A stretch of DNA of 42,703 bases from Candidatus Moraniibacteriota bacterium (GCA_017983435.1 JAGOBM010000004.1:67818-110520), one strand, 5' to 3'. Positions 1 to 7,538 are shown, counted from the first letter of the stretch. Numbers and translations: made by a program. Notes: generated from the sequence alone by a model not told the origin.

Positions 1-566
1 TCGATCGACCAGCTGCGCCCTGGCAGGATCTCGACATCGAGATAGGTCGCTGGTACATGCTCACCCCGGAAGCTCCCCGCCGTATCGGCGTAGGCTCCAG
101 AGATGATCTTGATACGCACACCCTCCTCGGTTACGACGGGGATATCGGCGTGCGCTATATCACGGTAGGCCGGCGCGGTCATCTTGTCCTTCTCCGGCAG
201 GTTGAGCCAGAGCTGGGCGCCCCAGATACGCTCAGTCGGCTGCGGCATCTCCTGATGGATGATACCGGATCCAGCCGTCATCCACTGGCAATCGCCATCG
301 CGGATGCTGCCACGATTGCCGAGACTGTCGCCGTGCTCGATATCGCCAGCGATGAGATAGGTAATCGTCTCGATGCCTCGATGCGGATGCCACGGGAAGC
401 CGCGGACATAGTCATCGGGATTCCGGGAGTCAAAAGCGTCGAGCATGAGGAACGGATCGAAATCCCGGGTATCATGATGCCCGAACACACGTGTGAGCCG
501 TACCCCGGCCCCATCACTCGCTTCTTCTCCGGTAATGATTTTTTTGATCGGTCTTTCTAGAGACAT
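1..566 (-). CDS. Pirin family protein (C-terminus cut by window edge)
   Basis: A bicupin of the pirin family; pirins bind a metal and act as quercetinase-like dioxygenases or as protein partners, and the true substrate here is unknown. About 188 residues are visible, starting at an ATG at 564-566 (protein begins MSLERPIKK). The N-terminal cupin carries the expected metal ligands: H60 and H62 in FPWHPHRGIET, then H104 and E106 in GSGIIHQEMP. The context LDAFDSRNPDDY and QLWLNLPEKDKM is also typical of pirins. The gene runs off the left end, so the second cupin is mostly missing. No clear Shine-Dalgarno precedes the start. It lies downstream of a hairpin terminator at 611-652 on the same strand and is probably transcribed separately from the DUF3467 gene. 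Confidence 0.93.
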   Translation of the reverse strand, partial: MSLERPIKKIITGEEASDGAGVRLTRVFGHHDTRDFDPFLMLDAFDSRNPDDYVRGFPWHPHRGIETITYLIAGDIEHGDSLGNRGSIRDGDCQWMTAGSGIIHQEMPQPTERIWGAQLWLNLPEKDKMTAPAYRDIAHADIPVVTEEGVRIKIISGAYADTAGSFRGEHVPATYLDVEILPGRSWSI

Positions 567-823
567 AGGTATGGAAATAATAGGTTGTATCCAGGTCTTC
601 CAGTATACAACAAAAGAAAAAGGGCGTTTGATGGGTTACATCGAAACGCCCTAGCACACTCCCTCCTACCACCAGGATCCAAGCACCAGCGCCTGGATCG
701 GTCCGAAGTTTCGGCACTCCCGAACGCGTTGTCAGGGATTGCGGAACGAGTATCGCCTCGCACCTCATCACGCAGAATACCGATAACCGTCTGGACATTT
801 TTTGAATAGAGATTTTCTGACAT
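557..823 (-). CDS. Possible small hypothetical protein, perhaps frameshifted
   Basis: An open frame of 88 residues starts 14 bases after the DUF3467 stop. Its first 30 residues (MSENLYSKNVQTVIGILRDE and a charged stretch after it) look protein-like and helical. The rest is rich in R, C and S and runs straight through the hairpin terminator at 611-652 into the pirin start, which a genuine gene would not normally do. Either this is a short gene whose 3' end has been frameshifted, or the N-terminal resemblance is chance. No Shine-Dalgarno is visible. I do not recognise a family. Confidence 0.3.
   Translation of the reverse strand: MSENLYSKNVQTVIGILRDEVRGDTRSAIPDNAFGSAETSDRSRRWCLDPGGRRECARAFRCNPSNALFLLLYTGRPGYNLLFPYLCL
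611..652 (-). terminator. Rho-independent terminator
   Basis: A 9-bp stem (AGGGCGTTT at 621-629 with AAACGCCCT at 644-652) is extended inward by GATG/CATC. On the minus strand it is followed by a T-rich run (positions 620 down to 611). It closes the DUF3467 transcript ahead of pirin. Confidence 0.8.
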
Positions 824-837
824 AACAAAAAACTAAA

Positions 838-1137
838 TTAGTCCCTCGCTTCGAAGCCGATCGGGTTCTGGGGCGGTTCGACGGCGGAGACTTCGCCGAA
901 GCGGGATTCGTATTTCTTGAGATTGTCGGCCAGCGTGGCGACCATGCGCTTCATATGGCTCGGGCTCACGATGATGCGGGCGTTGAGCGTACCCGTCGGC
1001 GGAAACATATTCAAGAAATCCAGGACGAACTCCTCCTGGGTGTGCATCACCTGCATCATGTTCGCATACTCCCCTTTCATCTTCTCATCCGTCGCCTTGA
1101 TCTGTATCTGCTTCGATTGGTTATCCTGCTGAGTCAT
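838..1137 (-). CDS. DUF3467 domain protein
   Basis: A 99-residue soluble protein of the DUF3467 family; function unknown. Family signatures are the segment IQIKATDEKMKGEYANMMQV, then HTQEEFVLDFLNMFPPTGTL and IVSPSHMKRMVATLADNLKK. I place the start at the ATG at 1135-1137 (MTQQDNQ); a longer frame from 1164 would add nine residues (MYSIADYKT) encoded by what looks like the promoter itself (TGTGTATAGT and TTATAA). With that start there is no Shine-Dalgarno and a very short leader. It is a single-gene unit or heads the doubtful ORF at 557-823. Confidence 0.88.
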   Translation of the reverse strand: MTQQDNQSKQIQIKATDEKMKGEYANMMQVMHTQEEFVLDFLNMFPPTGTLNARIIVSPSHMKRMVATLADNLKKYESRFGEVSAVEPPQNPIGFEARD

Positions 1138-1173
1138 AGTTTTATAATCTGCTATACTATACACATTCAGACG

Positions 1174-1220
1174 AAAAGGGATCCGAACGGCTCATTACCT
1201 AAGGAGCCCTTTTCTTTTTT
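1174..1220 (+). terminator. Hairpin with T-run, plus-strand orientation
   Basis: GGCTC (1189-1193) pairs with GAGCC (1204-1208) over a 10-base loop, followed by a T-rich tract at 1210-1220. An alternative stem AAAAGGG/CCCTTTT uses the flanks. No plus-strand gene is seen upstream, so it may stop antisense transcription or insulate the accessory patch. Confidence 0.4.
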
Positions 1221-1272
1221 TATAACAACGTTCGTATATCGCATTTTCCCACAAAATCCACTGTCTTGTAAA

Positions 1273-1313
1273 TGTAACATATAATGACGGCCGTCAGATT
1301 ATGTTACAATTTG
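1273..1313. repeat. Left inverted repeat / 36-bp dyad of the PaaX/Cas2-like unit
   Basis: Positions 1286-1313 are the exact inverted copy of 1938-1965 (28 bp). The site is itself a dyad at 1273-1308: 9-bp arms TGTAACATA and TATGTTACA, 4-bp spacers, and a central perfect 10-bp palindrome GACGGCCGTC. The stop codon of the enclosed gene (1304-1306) falls inside it. On the plus strand it contains TGTTACAAT, an extended -10-like element pointing into the gene, antisense to it. Confidence 0.9.
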
Positions 1314-1933
1314 TTTTTAGGAGTTTTCTTTGCTGTTATTGATTTTTTCGGGCTGAAAAAATGCTTTTTGAGTACCTGTTCATTATCAATCCAATCGACC
1401 GTCATAATCCGCACAAATGATTCAGCGTCATACAGTGCTACTAATTCTGCGAGCTGCTTTTCACACGGATGCGGTGATACGAAGACGCTCTGCTGAATCC
1501 TATAGAATTTCAGCTCCCAAAGATGCTCCCGAAGGATAGTCCGGAACTCACGGTTCTTCTCCGGGATATCAAACATCACAATACGCCACTTCCCGTCCCA
1601 TTGCCGCTTGTTTTTGAAGCGGATCGAATTGCCGAACAGAGATTGGATACGAGCTTGTCGTTTCCCCTCCTCCGTCAAGACAAGCTGGAATGATCCGTCT
1701 GGCTGCACAATCTCCCGCACAAGTCTCTCGTTGCAAAGACGCTGCACGGATCGCTTGATACTCCGCTGATCAACCTTTTTCCACTCCCGTATCAATATCC
1801 CGAGCTTCCGATAATACCGTAGCGACGAAGTCTCTAGCCCGAGTGTGATTCCTCCCACGAGCAGGATAAGCAGTTTCTGTTGCGTCGGTCCGAACTTGTA
1901 CATACTTTTTTGTATTTCTACTGATTTTTCCAT
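1304..1933 (-). CDS. PaaX-type winged-helix regulator with Cas2-like C-terminal domain
   Basis: A 209-residue protein. Residues about 12-85 (from YKFGPTQQKLLILLVGGITL through QRLCNERLVREIV) look like a winged helix; residues about 93-180, beginning WDGKWRIVMFDIPEKNREFR and including YRIQQSVFVSPHPCEKQL, match the ferredoxin-like fold shared by PaaX C-termini and Cas2, with the Cas2-position aspartate in FDI. Such proteins in Patescibacteria genomes are often auto-named Cas2, but no cas1 or CRISPR array is in the window, so a DNA-binding regulator is the safer reading. The C-terminus is basic (KKSITAKKTPKNK). The gene is bracketed by inverted repeats; the -10-like TACAAT at 1941-1946 lies in the upstream repeat seven bases before the ATG, implying a leaderless, probably autoregulated transcript. 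Mobility is possible but no transposase is present. Confidence 0.8.
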   Translation of the reverse strand: MEKSVEIQKSMYKFGPTQQKLLILLVGGITLGLETSSLRYYRKLGILIREWKKVDQRSIKRSVQRLCNERLVREIVQPDGSFQLVLTEEGKRQARIQSLFGNSIRFKNKRQWDGKWRIVMFDIPEKNREFRTILREHLWELKFYRIQQSVFVSPHPCEKQLAELVALYDAESFVRIMTVDWIDNEQVLKKHFFSPKKSITAKKTPKNKL

Positions 1934-1937
1934 TTTT

Positions 1938-1979
1938 CAAATTGTAACATAATCTGACGGCCGTCGTATTAGGTAACAA
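1938..1979. repeat. Right inverted repeat / operator-like dyad upstream of the PaaX/Cas2-like gene
   Basis: Exact inverted copy (1938-1965) of 1286-1313. The dyad at 1942-1979 has the core GACGGCCGTC (1956-1965) with imperfect arms TTGTAACATA and TAGGTAACAA (8 of 10 positions symmetrical). On the minus strand it includes an extended -10 (TGTTACAAT) immediately before the gene start, so a protein bound here would cover the promoter. Confidence 0.9.
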
Positions 1980-2094
1980 TATTATTTAGGAGGAGGGCTG
2001 GGTCTATGCGTAATGAATTGCATAACAATCTATAGCTGGAAATTTCTTTTCTCCTCTCTTTTTACTAAAAATGCGATTGACCTATCTTCTTCTC

Positions 2095-3555
2095 CTAAAG
2101 ATTTCTCTCCAGTCGCTGGCTAATAATCCCCCCTATCTCCTTAAAAAGCTTCTTTCTTTTCTCTTGTATACCCGTGTCTCTTTCATTGGAAAGATTTTCA
2201 TAATAATGATCAATAATATTATCAGAAACTATATGAAGATAAGAAAATCTTTTCTTTATCTCGTTACAAGCCTTTGCCATATGGCCAATTTCTGGATCAA
2301 TAAACACCCCGAACTTTTGAAAAAATTCAACAGCATCTTTTGTCTCATCGATTACTGATCCACACGTAACATGACTTCCAAACAAAACATCTTTGCGATC
2401 AGAAATTTCATTTTCAAAAATATTATTCCACGCAACAGAGTCTCCATGTATATAGCTTTTTGAGCCACTAGCTATCCATTCGTTCGGAACAATACCGGAT
2501 TTAAGACTCCCAAGCTTTCCTATATATACAAATGTCGTGAATGAATGGAACCGAGCTAAAAATTTTATCAGAAAATAAGCAGCGTCTCCCCAGATACTGA
2601 ACTGACACCCCAGTAAAAGCACTCTGTAAGAACCAATATTTCCAATTTTCCATTTAAAATCCCCATCTCCGTCAAACTCTACATCCTCGAATAACCCGAT
2701 ACGATCAATATTCCCGAAAAGAATAATATCTGCTGCTGGAATACTCCCCAAGTTAGTATTCTTAAACGCCTGAAAAATCCTCTCATCATCAGCATAGATA
2801 TAAGATACCTCTTTCTTTTTGTTCAGATTGCAAAAATATGTAGCGACAAGATTAGCATAATGACGTATATAATCATATCCGGGAAAACAACAGAGATAGA
2901 GCGTATCTCCATCCAAAAAAGCCGTTGGTCTTTCGAAATTAAATAACTTATCATTCTTCTCATCTGTCGAAACATGCGCGCTCCGATCATGGCTACCTAT
3001 AACGCGTACTTTCGAAAACTCATCCTGTTTTGATTGAATAAGGTGATGCATCTTCATTTCTATATACCGATGAAGAGCATCTCCCATGGAATGATCACTC
3101 GATAAACAGGCCGAAACATCAAAAAATTCCTTATTCGATGAAATATTCTTAACGAATTGCAAAACGGTATAGTCTCGCAGCTCCGGCACCTCCTTCAACG
3201 AAACAAACTGAACTACTTCATGTTTCCCTTCTTCCATATTGCGAGCCTCGCTTTCATCGGCCACCTCGGCTATGTAGTACAATCCGAGCCAGTGCGTATT
3301 CTGAATGATCATTTTTTTCGTTGTCAACAGCTCTAGGCTTGTAATACGAAGATTGGTCTCTTCTAAAATTTCTCGAATCAGTGAAGACTCAATATCTTCT
3401 CCAAATTCAACTGTTCCACCGGGCAAAAGCCATGCTCCCGCGCCAATCTTTTGATCTGATTTCTTTTTCAAAAGCAACACGCGCTCCTTGGTCCTATCAA
3501 AAACAATAGCTCGCGCGTAAAAACGAAATATCGGCTGATTTTGATCACTGATCAT
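2095..3555 (-). CDS. Nudix hydrolase fused to a nucleoside phosphorylase-like domain
   Basis: A 486-residue two-domain protein. Residues 10-140 form a Nudix domain with the box at 47-69: G47, E53, then REILEET (61-67); the usual late glycine is N68. Residues about 205-455 resemble the nucleoside phosphorylase/nucleosidase superfamily: YIGKLGSLKSG (344-354) sits where the phosphorylase GTAGGL loop lies, VFIDPEIGHMA (417-427) where the ribose-binding VDMEt motif lies, followed by HIVSDN. Nudix enzymes cleave nucleoside diphosphate derivatives; the pair could act in sequence on one nucleotide. The start is the ATG at 3553-3555; upstream in-frame codons give only a poor TTG start. No Shine-Dalgarno. 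The gene is clearly AT-richer than its neighbours, suggesting transfer. The C-terminal assignment is by motif only. Confidence 0.72.
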   Translation of the reverse strand: MISDQNQPIFRFYARAIVFDRTKERVLLLKKKSDQKIGAGAWLLPGGTVEFGEDIESSLIREILEETNLRITSLELLTTKKMIIQNTHWLGLYYIAEVADESEARNMEEGKHEVVQFVSLKEVPELRDYTVLQFVKNISSNKEFFDVSACLSSDHSMGDALHRYIEMKMHHLIQSKQDEFSKVRVIGSHDRSAHVSTDEKNDKLFNFERPTAFLDGDTLYLCCFPGYDYIRHYANLVATYFCNLNKKKEVSYIYADDERIFQAFKNTNLGSIPAADIILFGNIDRIGLFEDVEFDGDGDFKWKIGNIGSYRVLLLGCQFSIWGDAAYFLIKFLARFHSFTTFVYIGKLGSLKSGIVPNEWIASGSKSYIHGDSVAWNNIFENEISDRKDVLFGSHVTCGSVIDETKDAVEFFQKFGVFIDPEIGHMAKACNEIKKRFSYLHIVSDNIIDHYYENLSNERDTGIQEKRKKLFKEIGGIISQRLERNL

Positions 3556-3670
3556 GCGCTTAAATAGAAAGTTTACACTGCCAGTATACACCCATCCCCC
3601 GAGGCAGCTTCCAAAGCTAGCTGTAAGCAGCAACTTAATTTAATAATTTCCGTATCTTTCATGGATATAT

Positions 3671-3698
3671 AAAGAGCGGAGGAAAACCTCCGCTCTTT
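3671..3698 (-). terminator. dnaK: Terminator of the hrcA-grpE-dnaK operon
   Basis: Perfect 12-bp stem AAAGAGCGGAGG / CCTCCGCTCTTT around an AAAA loop, with T-rich flanks on both strands. It lies just after the dnaK stop and can also act for anything arriving on the plus strand. Confidence 0.92.
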
Positions 3699-3708
3699 AT
3701 TCTACTCC

Positions 3709-5661
3709 TTATTTCTTCTCTTCGTCTGTCGGCTTGTCAGCGTCAGCTGGCCCGTCAGCGGGCGAGGCAGGCTCGGTCTCGGCATCCTTCGGAGCTTCGG
3801 CGGTTGGCTCGCCTTCGGCTTTGGCTTCTCCGTCAGTGGCTGGCTGCGGATTGGCAGCCTGGGCGGCGGCGTAGAGCTTTTCACCGATCTTCTGGGCGGC
3901 CTGCGAGAGGACTTCGGTCGCTTTCTTGATGGCCTCGAGATCATCGCCGTTCTTCACCTTGTTGAGTTCGGTGATGGCTTCCTCGACCGGCTGCTTCTCT
4001 TCGGCTGTGATCTTGTCGCCCGCGTCCTTCATCGCCTTCTCGGTCGTGTAGACCAGGGAGTCGGCCATGTTGCGCGCTTCGATGAGTTCCTTCTTGCGCT
4101 TGTCTTCCTCGCTGTGCATCTCGGCATCTTTCTTCATACGCTCGATCTCATCTTTGGAGAGACCAGTCGAAGCTTCGATGCGGATAGACTGGGATTTGTT
4201 GGTCGCCTTGTCCTTGGCCGTGACCGAGAGGATACCCGAGGCATCGATGTCAAAGGTGACTTCGACCTGCGGGACACCACGCGGCGCTGGTGGGATACCG
4301 TCGAGGATGAAGCGTCCGAGACTCTTGTTGTCGACCGCCATCTCGCGCTCGCCCTGAAGCACGTGGATCTCGACGGATGGCTGGCTATCGGCCGCGGTCG
4401 AGAAGACCTGGCTGCGGGAGACCGGTACGGTGGTGTTGCGCTCGATGAGCGGCGTGCGGACGCCTCCCATAGTCTCGATACCGAAGGTAAGCGGCGTCAC
4501 GTCGAGGAGGAGGACGTCTTTGACCGATCCCTCGAGGACTCCGCCCTGGATGGCCGCACCGGCAGCGACGACTTCATCCGGGTTCACGGTGATATTCGGC
4601 TTCTTGCCGAAGAACTTCTCGACGCTCTGGAGGACAAGCGGCATGCGAGTCATACCTCCGACGAGCACGACTTCGTTGATATCCTTGATGTCGAGCTTGG
4701 CATCGGCGAGCGCCTTCTTGACCGGCTCAAACGAGGCTTCGACGAGATCATGCACGAGCTCCTCGAGCTTGGCACGGGTGATCTTGATGAGCATGTGCTT
4801 CGGACCGTTGGCATCGCTCGTGATGAACGGCTGGTTGATCTCGGTGTCATTGGCGGTCGAGAGCTCGATCTTGGCCTTCTCAGCGGCTTCCTTGATACGC
4901 TGGAGCGCGAGCGGATCCTTGGACAGGTCGATACCCTCCTGCTTCTTGAACTCATCGAGTATCCAGTGGATGATGCGCTGGTCGAAGTCATCGCCGCCGA
5001 GGTGCGTATCGCCGTTGGTCGACTTCACTTCGACAGTATCCTCAGCCACTTCGAGGATGGAGATGTCAAAGGTACCGCCACCGAGGTCGTACACCGCGAT
5101 CTTCTCATCCTTCTTCTTGTTGAAACCATAGGCGAGCGCGGCCGCAGTCGGCTCGTTGATGATGCGACGGACATTGAATCCGGCAATCTCCCCTGCCTCC
5201 TTGGTCGCTTTGCGCTGGCTGTCATCGAAATACGCCGGGACGGTGATGACCGCGTCGGTGATCTTCTCACCGAGCTTCTCTTCGGCATCCGCCTTGAGCT
5301 TGCTCAAGATCATGGCGCTCACTTCCTGCGGGGTGTATTCCTTGCCGCCCATCACGATCTTGGTACCCTCGCCGGCCTGGATGACCTTGTAGGGAAGGGT
5401 CTTCATATCGCGCTGCACTTCGTCGTCGTTGAAATGCCGTCCGATGAGACGCTTGACTGAGAATAGCGTGTTCTCCGGATTGGTCACGCCCTGGCGCTTG
5501 GCCAGGAGTCCGACGAGGCGCTCGCCCGTCTTGCTGATTGCCACCATGGATGGCGTGGTGCGATTCCCTTCCTTGTTTTCGATGATGGTCGGCGTACCGC
5601 CTTCGACGATAGCCATCGCCGAGTTGGTGGTGCCGAGATCGATGCCGAGTATCTTTGCCAT
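3709..5661 (-). CDS. dnaK: Molecular chaperone DnaK (Hsp70)
   Basis: Cytosolic ATP-dependent chaperone, 650 residues. The N-terminal ATPase domain (1 to about 380) starts [20 protein letters not shown] and contains [17 protein letters not shown] and [20 protein letters not shown]. The substrate-binding domain follows ([16 protein letters not shown], then the NTTVP segment), then a helical lid. The tail after about residue 610 is low-complexity, rich in A, E, P and D, ending EEKK. It is the last gene of the CIRCE-controlled operon after hrcA, orf44 and grpE; dnaJ is not here. The 182-base gap to grpE (5662-5843) is very AT-rich and I find no gene in it. No Shine-Dalgarno precedes the ATG at 5661. 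Confidence 0.99.
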   Translation of the reverse strand: MAKILGIDLGTTNSAMAIVEGGTPTIIENKEGNRTTPSMVAISKTGERLVGLLAKRQGVTNPENTLFSVKRLIGRHFNDDEVQRDMKTLPYKVIQAGEGTKIVMGGKEYTPQEVSAMILSKLKADAEEKLGEKITDAVITVPAYFDDSQRKATKEAGEIAGFNVRRIINEPTAAALAYGFNKKKDEKIAVYDLGGGTFDISILEVAEDTVEVKSTNGDTHLGGDDFDQRIIHWILDEFKKQEGIDLSKDPLALQRIKEAAEKAKIELSTANDTEINQPFITSDANGPKHMLIKITRAKLEELVHDLVEASFEPVKKALADAKLDIKDINEVVLVGGMTRMPLVLQSVEKFFGKKPNITVNPDEVVAAGAAIQGGVLEGSVKDVLLLDVTPLTFGIETMGGVRTPLIERNTTVPVSRSQVFSTAADSQPSVEIHVLQGEREMAVDNKSLGRFILDGIPPAPRGVPQVEVTFDIDASGILSVTAKDKATNKSQSIRIEASTGLSKDEIERMKKDAEMHSEEDKRKKELIEARNMADSLVYTTEKAMKDAGDKITAEEKQPVEEAITELNKVKNGDDLEAIKKATEVLSQAAQKIGEKLYAAAQAANPQPATDGEAKAEGEPTAEAPKDAETEPASPADGPADADKPTDEEKK

Positions 5662-5843
5662 ATGATTATTGTTAGCTTATTTACTGATATTACGATTTAT
5701 AAATAATGGAATAAAGCACAGATTTCAGAACACAAACATCCAAACAGAGCACAACTTTCAAGTTTCAAAACACAAGAGAATCCGTTTGATGCTTTTGTAG
5801 TTTGAGATTTGTTTGGTTTTTGTGATTTTCATTTTTGTGCTTT

Positions 5844-6383
5844 TTATCGGACTACGACTCTCGCTGCTCTGATCACCTTGTCTCCTAATCTGTATCCTTT
5901 TTGTATCACCTTCACGATGATATGCGGCTTTTCTTCGGTTTCTCCTTCCTGTTGACTGTTAGTTGTTGACTGTTCACTGTCTATCGCTTCATGGATGGTC
6001 GGGTCAAACGCGTCTCCTTCCTTGGCTTCTATCGTCTGCATGCCATTGTCGGTGAGGACGGTCTCAAGCTGCTTCTCGATATACTGGATGCCGACGACCC
6101 ACGGGCTCTCCTTCTGTTCCGGTGGGACATGCAGCGTGGCAGCACGGAAATTGTCAAGGACCGGGATGACGTCGAGTACGAGCTTTTCTATGAGATAGCC
6201 GCCGAGCTCTTTCTGTGATTCCTGCTGGCGCTTCTTGTAGTTCTCGAATTCCGCCTGACAGCGCTTCCATCCGTCGAGGTATTCAGCCGCGAGCTCGGCA
6301 TCGGTCTTCGCTTCGGAAGCGACAGCGGTCTCATCGGCCGCGAGTGTCTCTTCGATCGGATCAGTTGTTTGTTCTTCGGGCAT
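5844..6383 (-). CDS. grpE: Nucleotide exchange factor GrpE
   Basis: Releases ADP from DnaK as a dimer. 179 residues: acidic disordered N-terminus (1-30), long coiled-coil helix including LDGWKRCQAEFENYKKRQQE, the domain with LVLDVIPVLDNFRAA, and the C-terminal beta domain AFDPTIHEAI ... VKVIQKGYRLGDKVIRAARV. The beta domain holds an extra polar loop of roughly ten residues (DSEQSTTNSQQEGETEEK) between HEAI and the VIQKGY strand, encoded by a repetitive tract at about 5945-5985 where TGTTGACTGTT-like units recur; homologues have a short turn there. It sits between orf44 and dnaK. No Shine-Dalgarno. Confidence 0.97.
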   Translation of the reverse strand: MPEEQTTDPIEETLAADETAVASEAKTDAELAAEYLDGWKRCQAEFENYKKRQQESQKELGGYLIEKLVLDVIPVLDNFRAATLHVPPEQKESPWVVGIQYIEKQLETVLTDNGMQTIEAKEGDAFDPTIHEAIDSEQSTTNSQQEGETEEKPHIIVKVIQKGYRLGDKVIRAARVVVR

Positions 6384-6403
6384 AGTTTTTTTCGCTAAAT
6401 TAT

Positions 6404-6538
6404 TTATGAGGCTTTGGTGATCCGCTCCTTGATGAGCTCAAATTCCTGTTGGCGTCGCTTGGCTTCTTCTTCGGCGGTGAGAGGCCGTGTCGTCTCATCA
6501 GCTGCTGCTTCGTCTTCGGGGGTCATATCTTCGGTCAT
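6404..6538 (-). CDS. Small acidic protein orf44 inside the heat-shock operon
   Basis: A 44-residue ORF placed between hrcA (stop at 6544, five bases before this start) and grpE (20 bases after this stop). It begins MTEDMTPEDEAAADETTRP and ends with a charged amphipathic helix, EEEAKRRQQEFELIKERI. The tight spacing, the single clean frame and its fit into the only gap of the operon argue that it is real. The helix resembles the style of the GrpE N-terminal helix, so it may be a duplicated fragment or a chaperone-associated peptide. No known family; function unknown. Confidence 0.6.
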   Translation of the reverse strand: MTEDMTPEDEAAADETTRPLTAEEEAKRRQQEFELIKERITKAS

Positions 6539-6543
6539 AGCGG

Positions 6544-7290
6544 TCAGGTGAGCGGTACGATGAGGAGGATAATACTAAGCGAAGATCCGAGCACGCGCCG
6601 CATGTATTCGATGAGGGACTTGTTCTTGGCATAGTCCATACGTTTCGGTCCGATGATGGCGAGGACTCCCTGCTCGCCGTCTTTGTCCTTGTACGGAGCG
6701 ACGACCATCGAGCAGTTGCTGATCTCCTTGATCGGATTCTCATCGCCGATGAAGATATGCGTCTCGCCGTCTTTCAACTTGAGCATGATGCCGTCGAGCT
6801 TCTCATCGAGGGAGTCAAGCGTCTCGACTAGCCGGCAGAGCTCATCGATTTCCTGGAACTCCGGCTTCTCCATGAGCTCCTTCATGCCGAAATCGTAGAA
6901 CTCTTCCTTGTCGATGAGGCCCGAGACGGCGAGGTTGCCCGAGAGGGCCGAGAGGAGCCGAGCGGTGCTGCGGCCAGTGCGGGCCTGCTTGGCCTTCATG
7001 ATCAGAAGCTCCTTCTGGAGCCGACGCTGATCCTCGCGCGAGAGATCTTCATCCCCCATCATCTCCTCGACGTAGAAGCGGTAGCCCATATCGGTCGGGA
7101 TGCGACCGGCGCTCGTGTGCGGCTGATAGAGATAACCCTGTGTTTCGAGCTCGACCATGTCATTGCGCAGGGTCGCTGAAGAGACCGGGAACTGGAAGTG
7201 CTCGAGCAGCGCCTGCGAGCCGACCGGGATAGCGGTCTTGGTATAGAGCTCGACGATGGCGGAGAGGACTTGTCTTTGGCGGGTATTCAT
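6544..7290 (-). CDS. hrcA: Heat-inducible transcription repressor HrcA
   Basis: Repressor that binds CIRCE elements and is kept active by the GroE chaperonin. 248 residues from the ATG at 7288-7290; a GTG six bases upstream is possible but would sit only two bases after the AAGGG Shine-Dalgarno, which is well spaced for the ATG. The N-terminal winged helix includes RQRQVLSAIVELYTKTAIPV and SSATLRNDMVELETQGYLYQ, followed by the family signature PHTSAGRIPTDMGYRFYVEE. The GAF-like dimerisation region follows. At about 250 residues it is shorter than the usual 340-350, with the middle insert reduced. It heads hrcA-orf44-grpE-dnaK and is itself under the CIRCE site at 7493-7519. Confidence 0.97.
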   Translation of the reverse strand: MNTRQRQVLSAIVELYTKTAIPVGSQALLEHFQFPVSSATLRNDMVELETQGYLYQPHTSAGRIPTDMGYRFYVEEMMGDEDLSREDQRRLQKELLIMKAKQARTGRSTARLLSALSGNLAVSGLIDKEEFYDFGMKELMEKPEFQEIDELCRLVETLDSLDEKLDGIMLKLKDGETHIFIGDENPIKEISNCSMVVAPYKDKDGEQGVLAIIGPKRMDYAKNKSLIEYMRRVLGSSLSIILLIVPLT

Positions 7291-7478
7291 ACTCACAGCC
7301 CTTAGTGTATAGGTTTATAGCTGATAGCTGCTGCGCTTTAAGCAGATGCATTGATTACGGGATACGTCCTGGGATACGAAAGCAGATTTTCCCCTCACTA
7401 TCGCCTCGGAAGTCTCGGGTATCAGGGAAAACCTCTTTCGCATCCCATGACATCCTGATTTCTCAAAGTGATGAATCT

Positions 7479-7508
7479 ATTATAAAAAATACTTAGCACT
7501 CTTGTCAA
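7479..7508 (-). promoter_or_regulatory. hrcA: Promoter of the hrcA operon
   Basis: Minus-strand consensus promoter TTGACA (7503-7508), 18-base spacer, TATAAT (7479-7484). The -35 box lies in the spacer of the CIRCE element, so HrcA binding would occlude RNA polymerase. The transcript would have a leader of about 180 bases before hrcA, in which I see no ORF or riboswitch. Confidence 0.9.
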
Positions 7509-7519
7509 GAGAGTGCTAA
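7493..7519. promoter_or_regulatory. CIRCE operator
   Basis: Perfect canonical CIRCE: TTAGCACTC (7493-7501), nine-base spacer, GAGTGCTAA (7511-7519). It is the HrcA binding site and shows that the operon is negatively controlled by its own first product. Confidence 0.98.
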
Positions 7520-7538
7520 GTATGGAAGACGGCTACCC

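Noticed and set aside
1304-1933. Cas2 of a CRISPR-Cas locus
   Set aside because: The Cas2-like fold is attached to a winged helix as in PaaX, and there is no repeat-spacer array, cas1 or effector in the window.
1273-1979. Classical insertion sequence
   Set aside because: No transposase and no clear target-site duplication outside the repeats, so it is listed as repeats plus a gene.
4114-5460. Long plus-strand frame (448 codons) opposite dnaK
   Set aside because: It mirrors the dnaK codons; composition rich in D, E, R, L typical of an antisense shadow, with no initiation signals.
5662-5843. Gene or RNA in the AT-rich gap between grpE and dnaK
   Set aside because: No open frame with a start signal and no stable hairpin seen; treated as a spacer.
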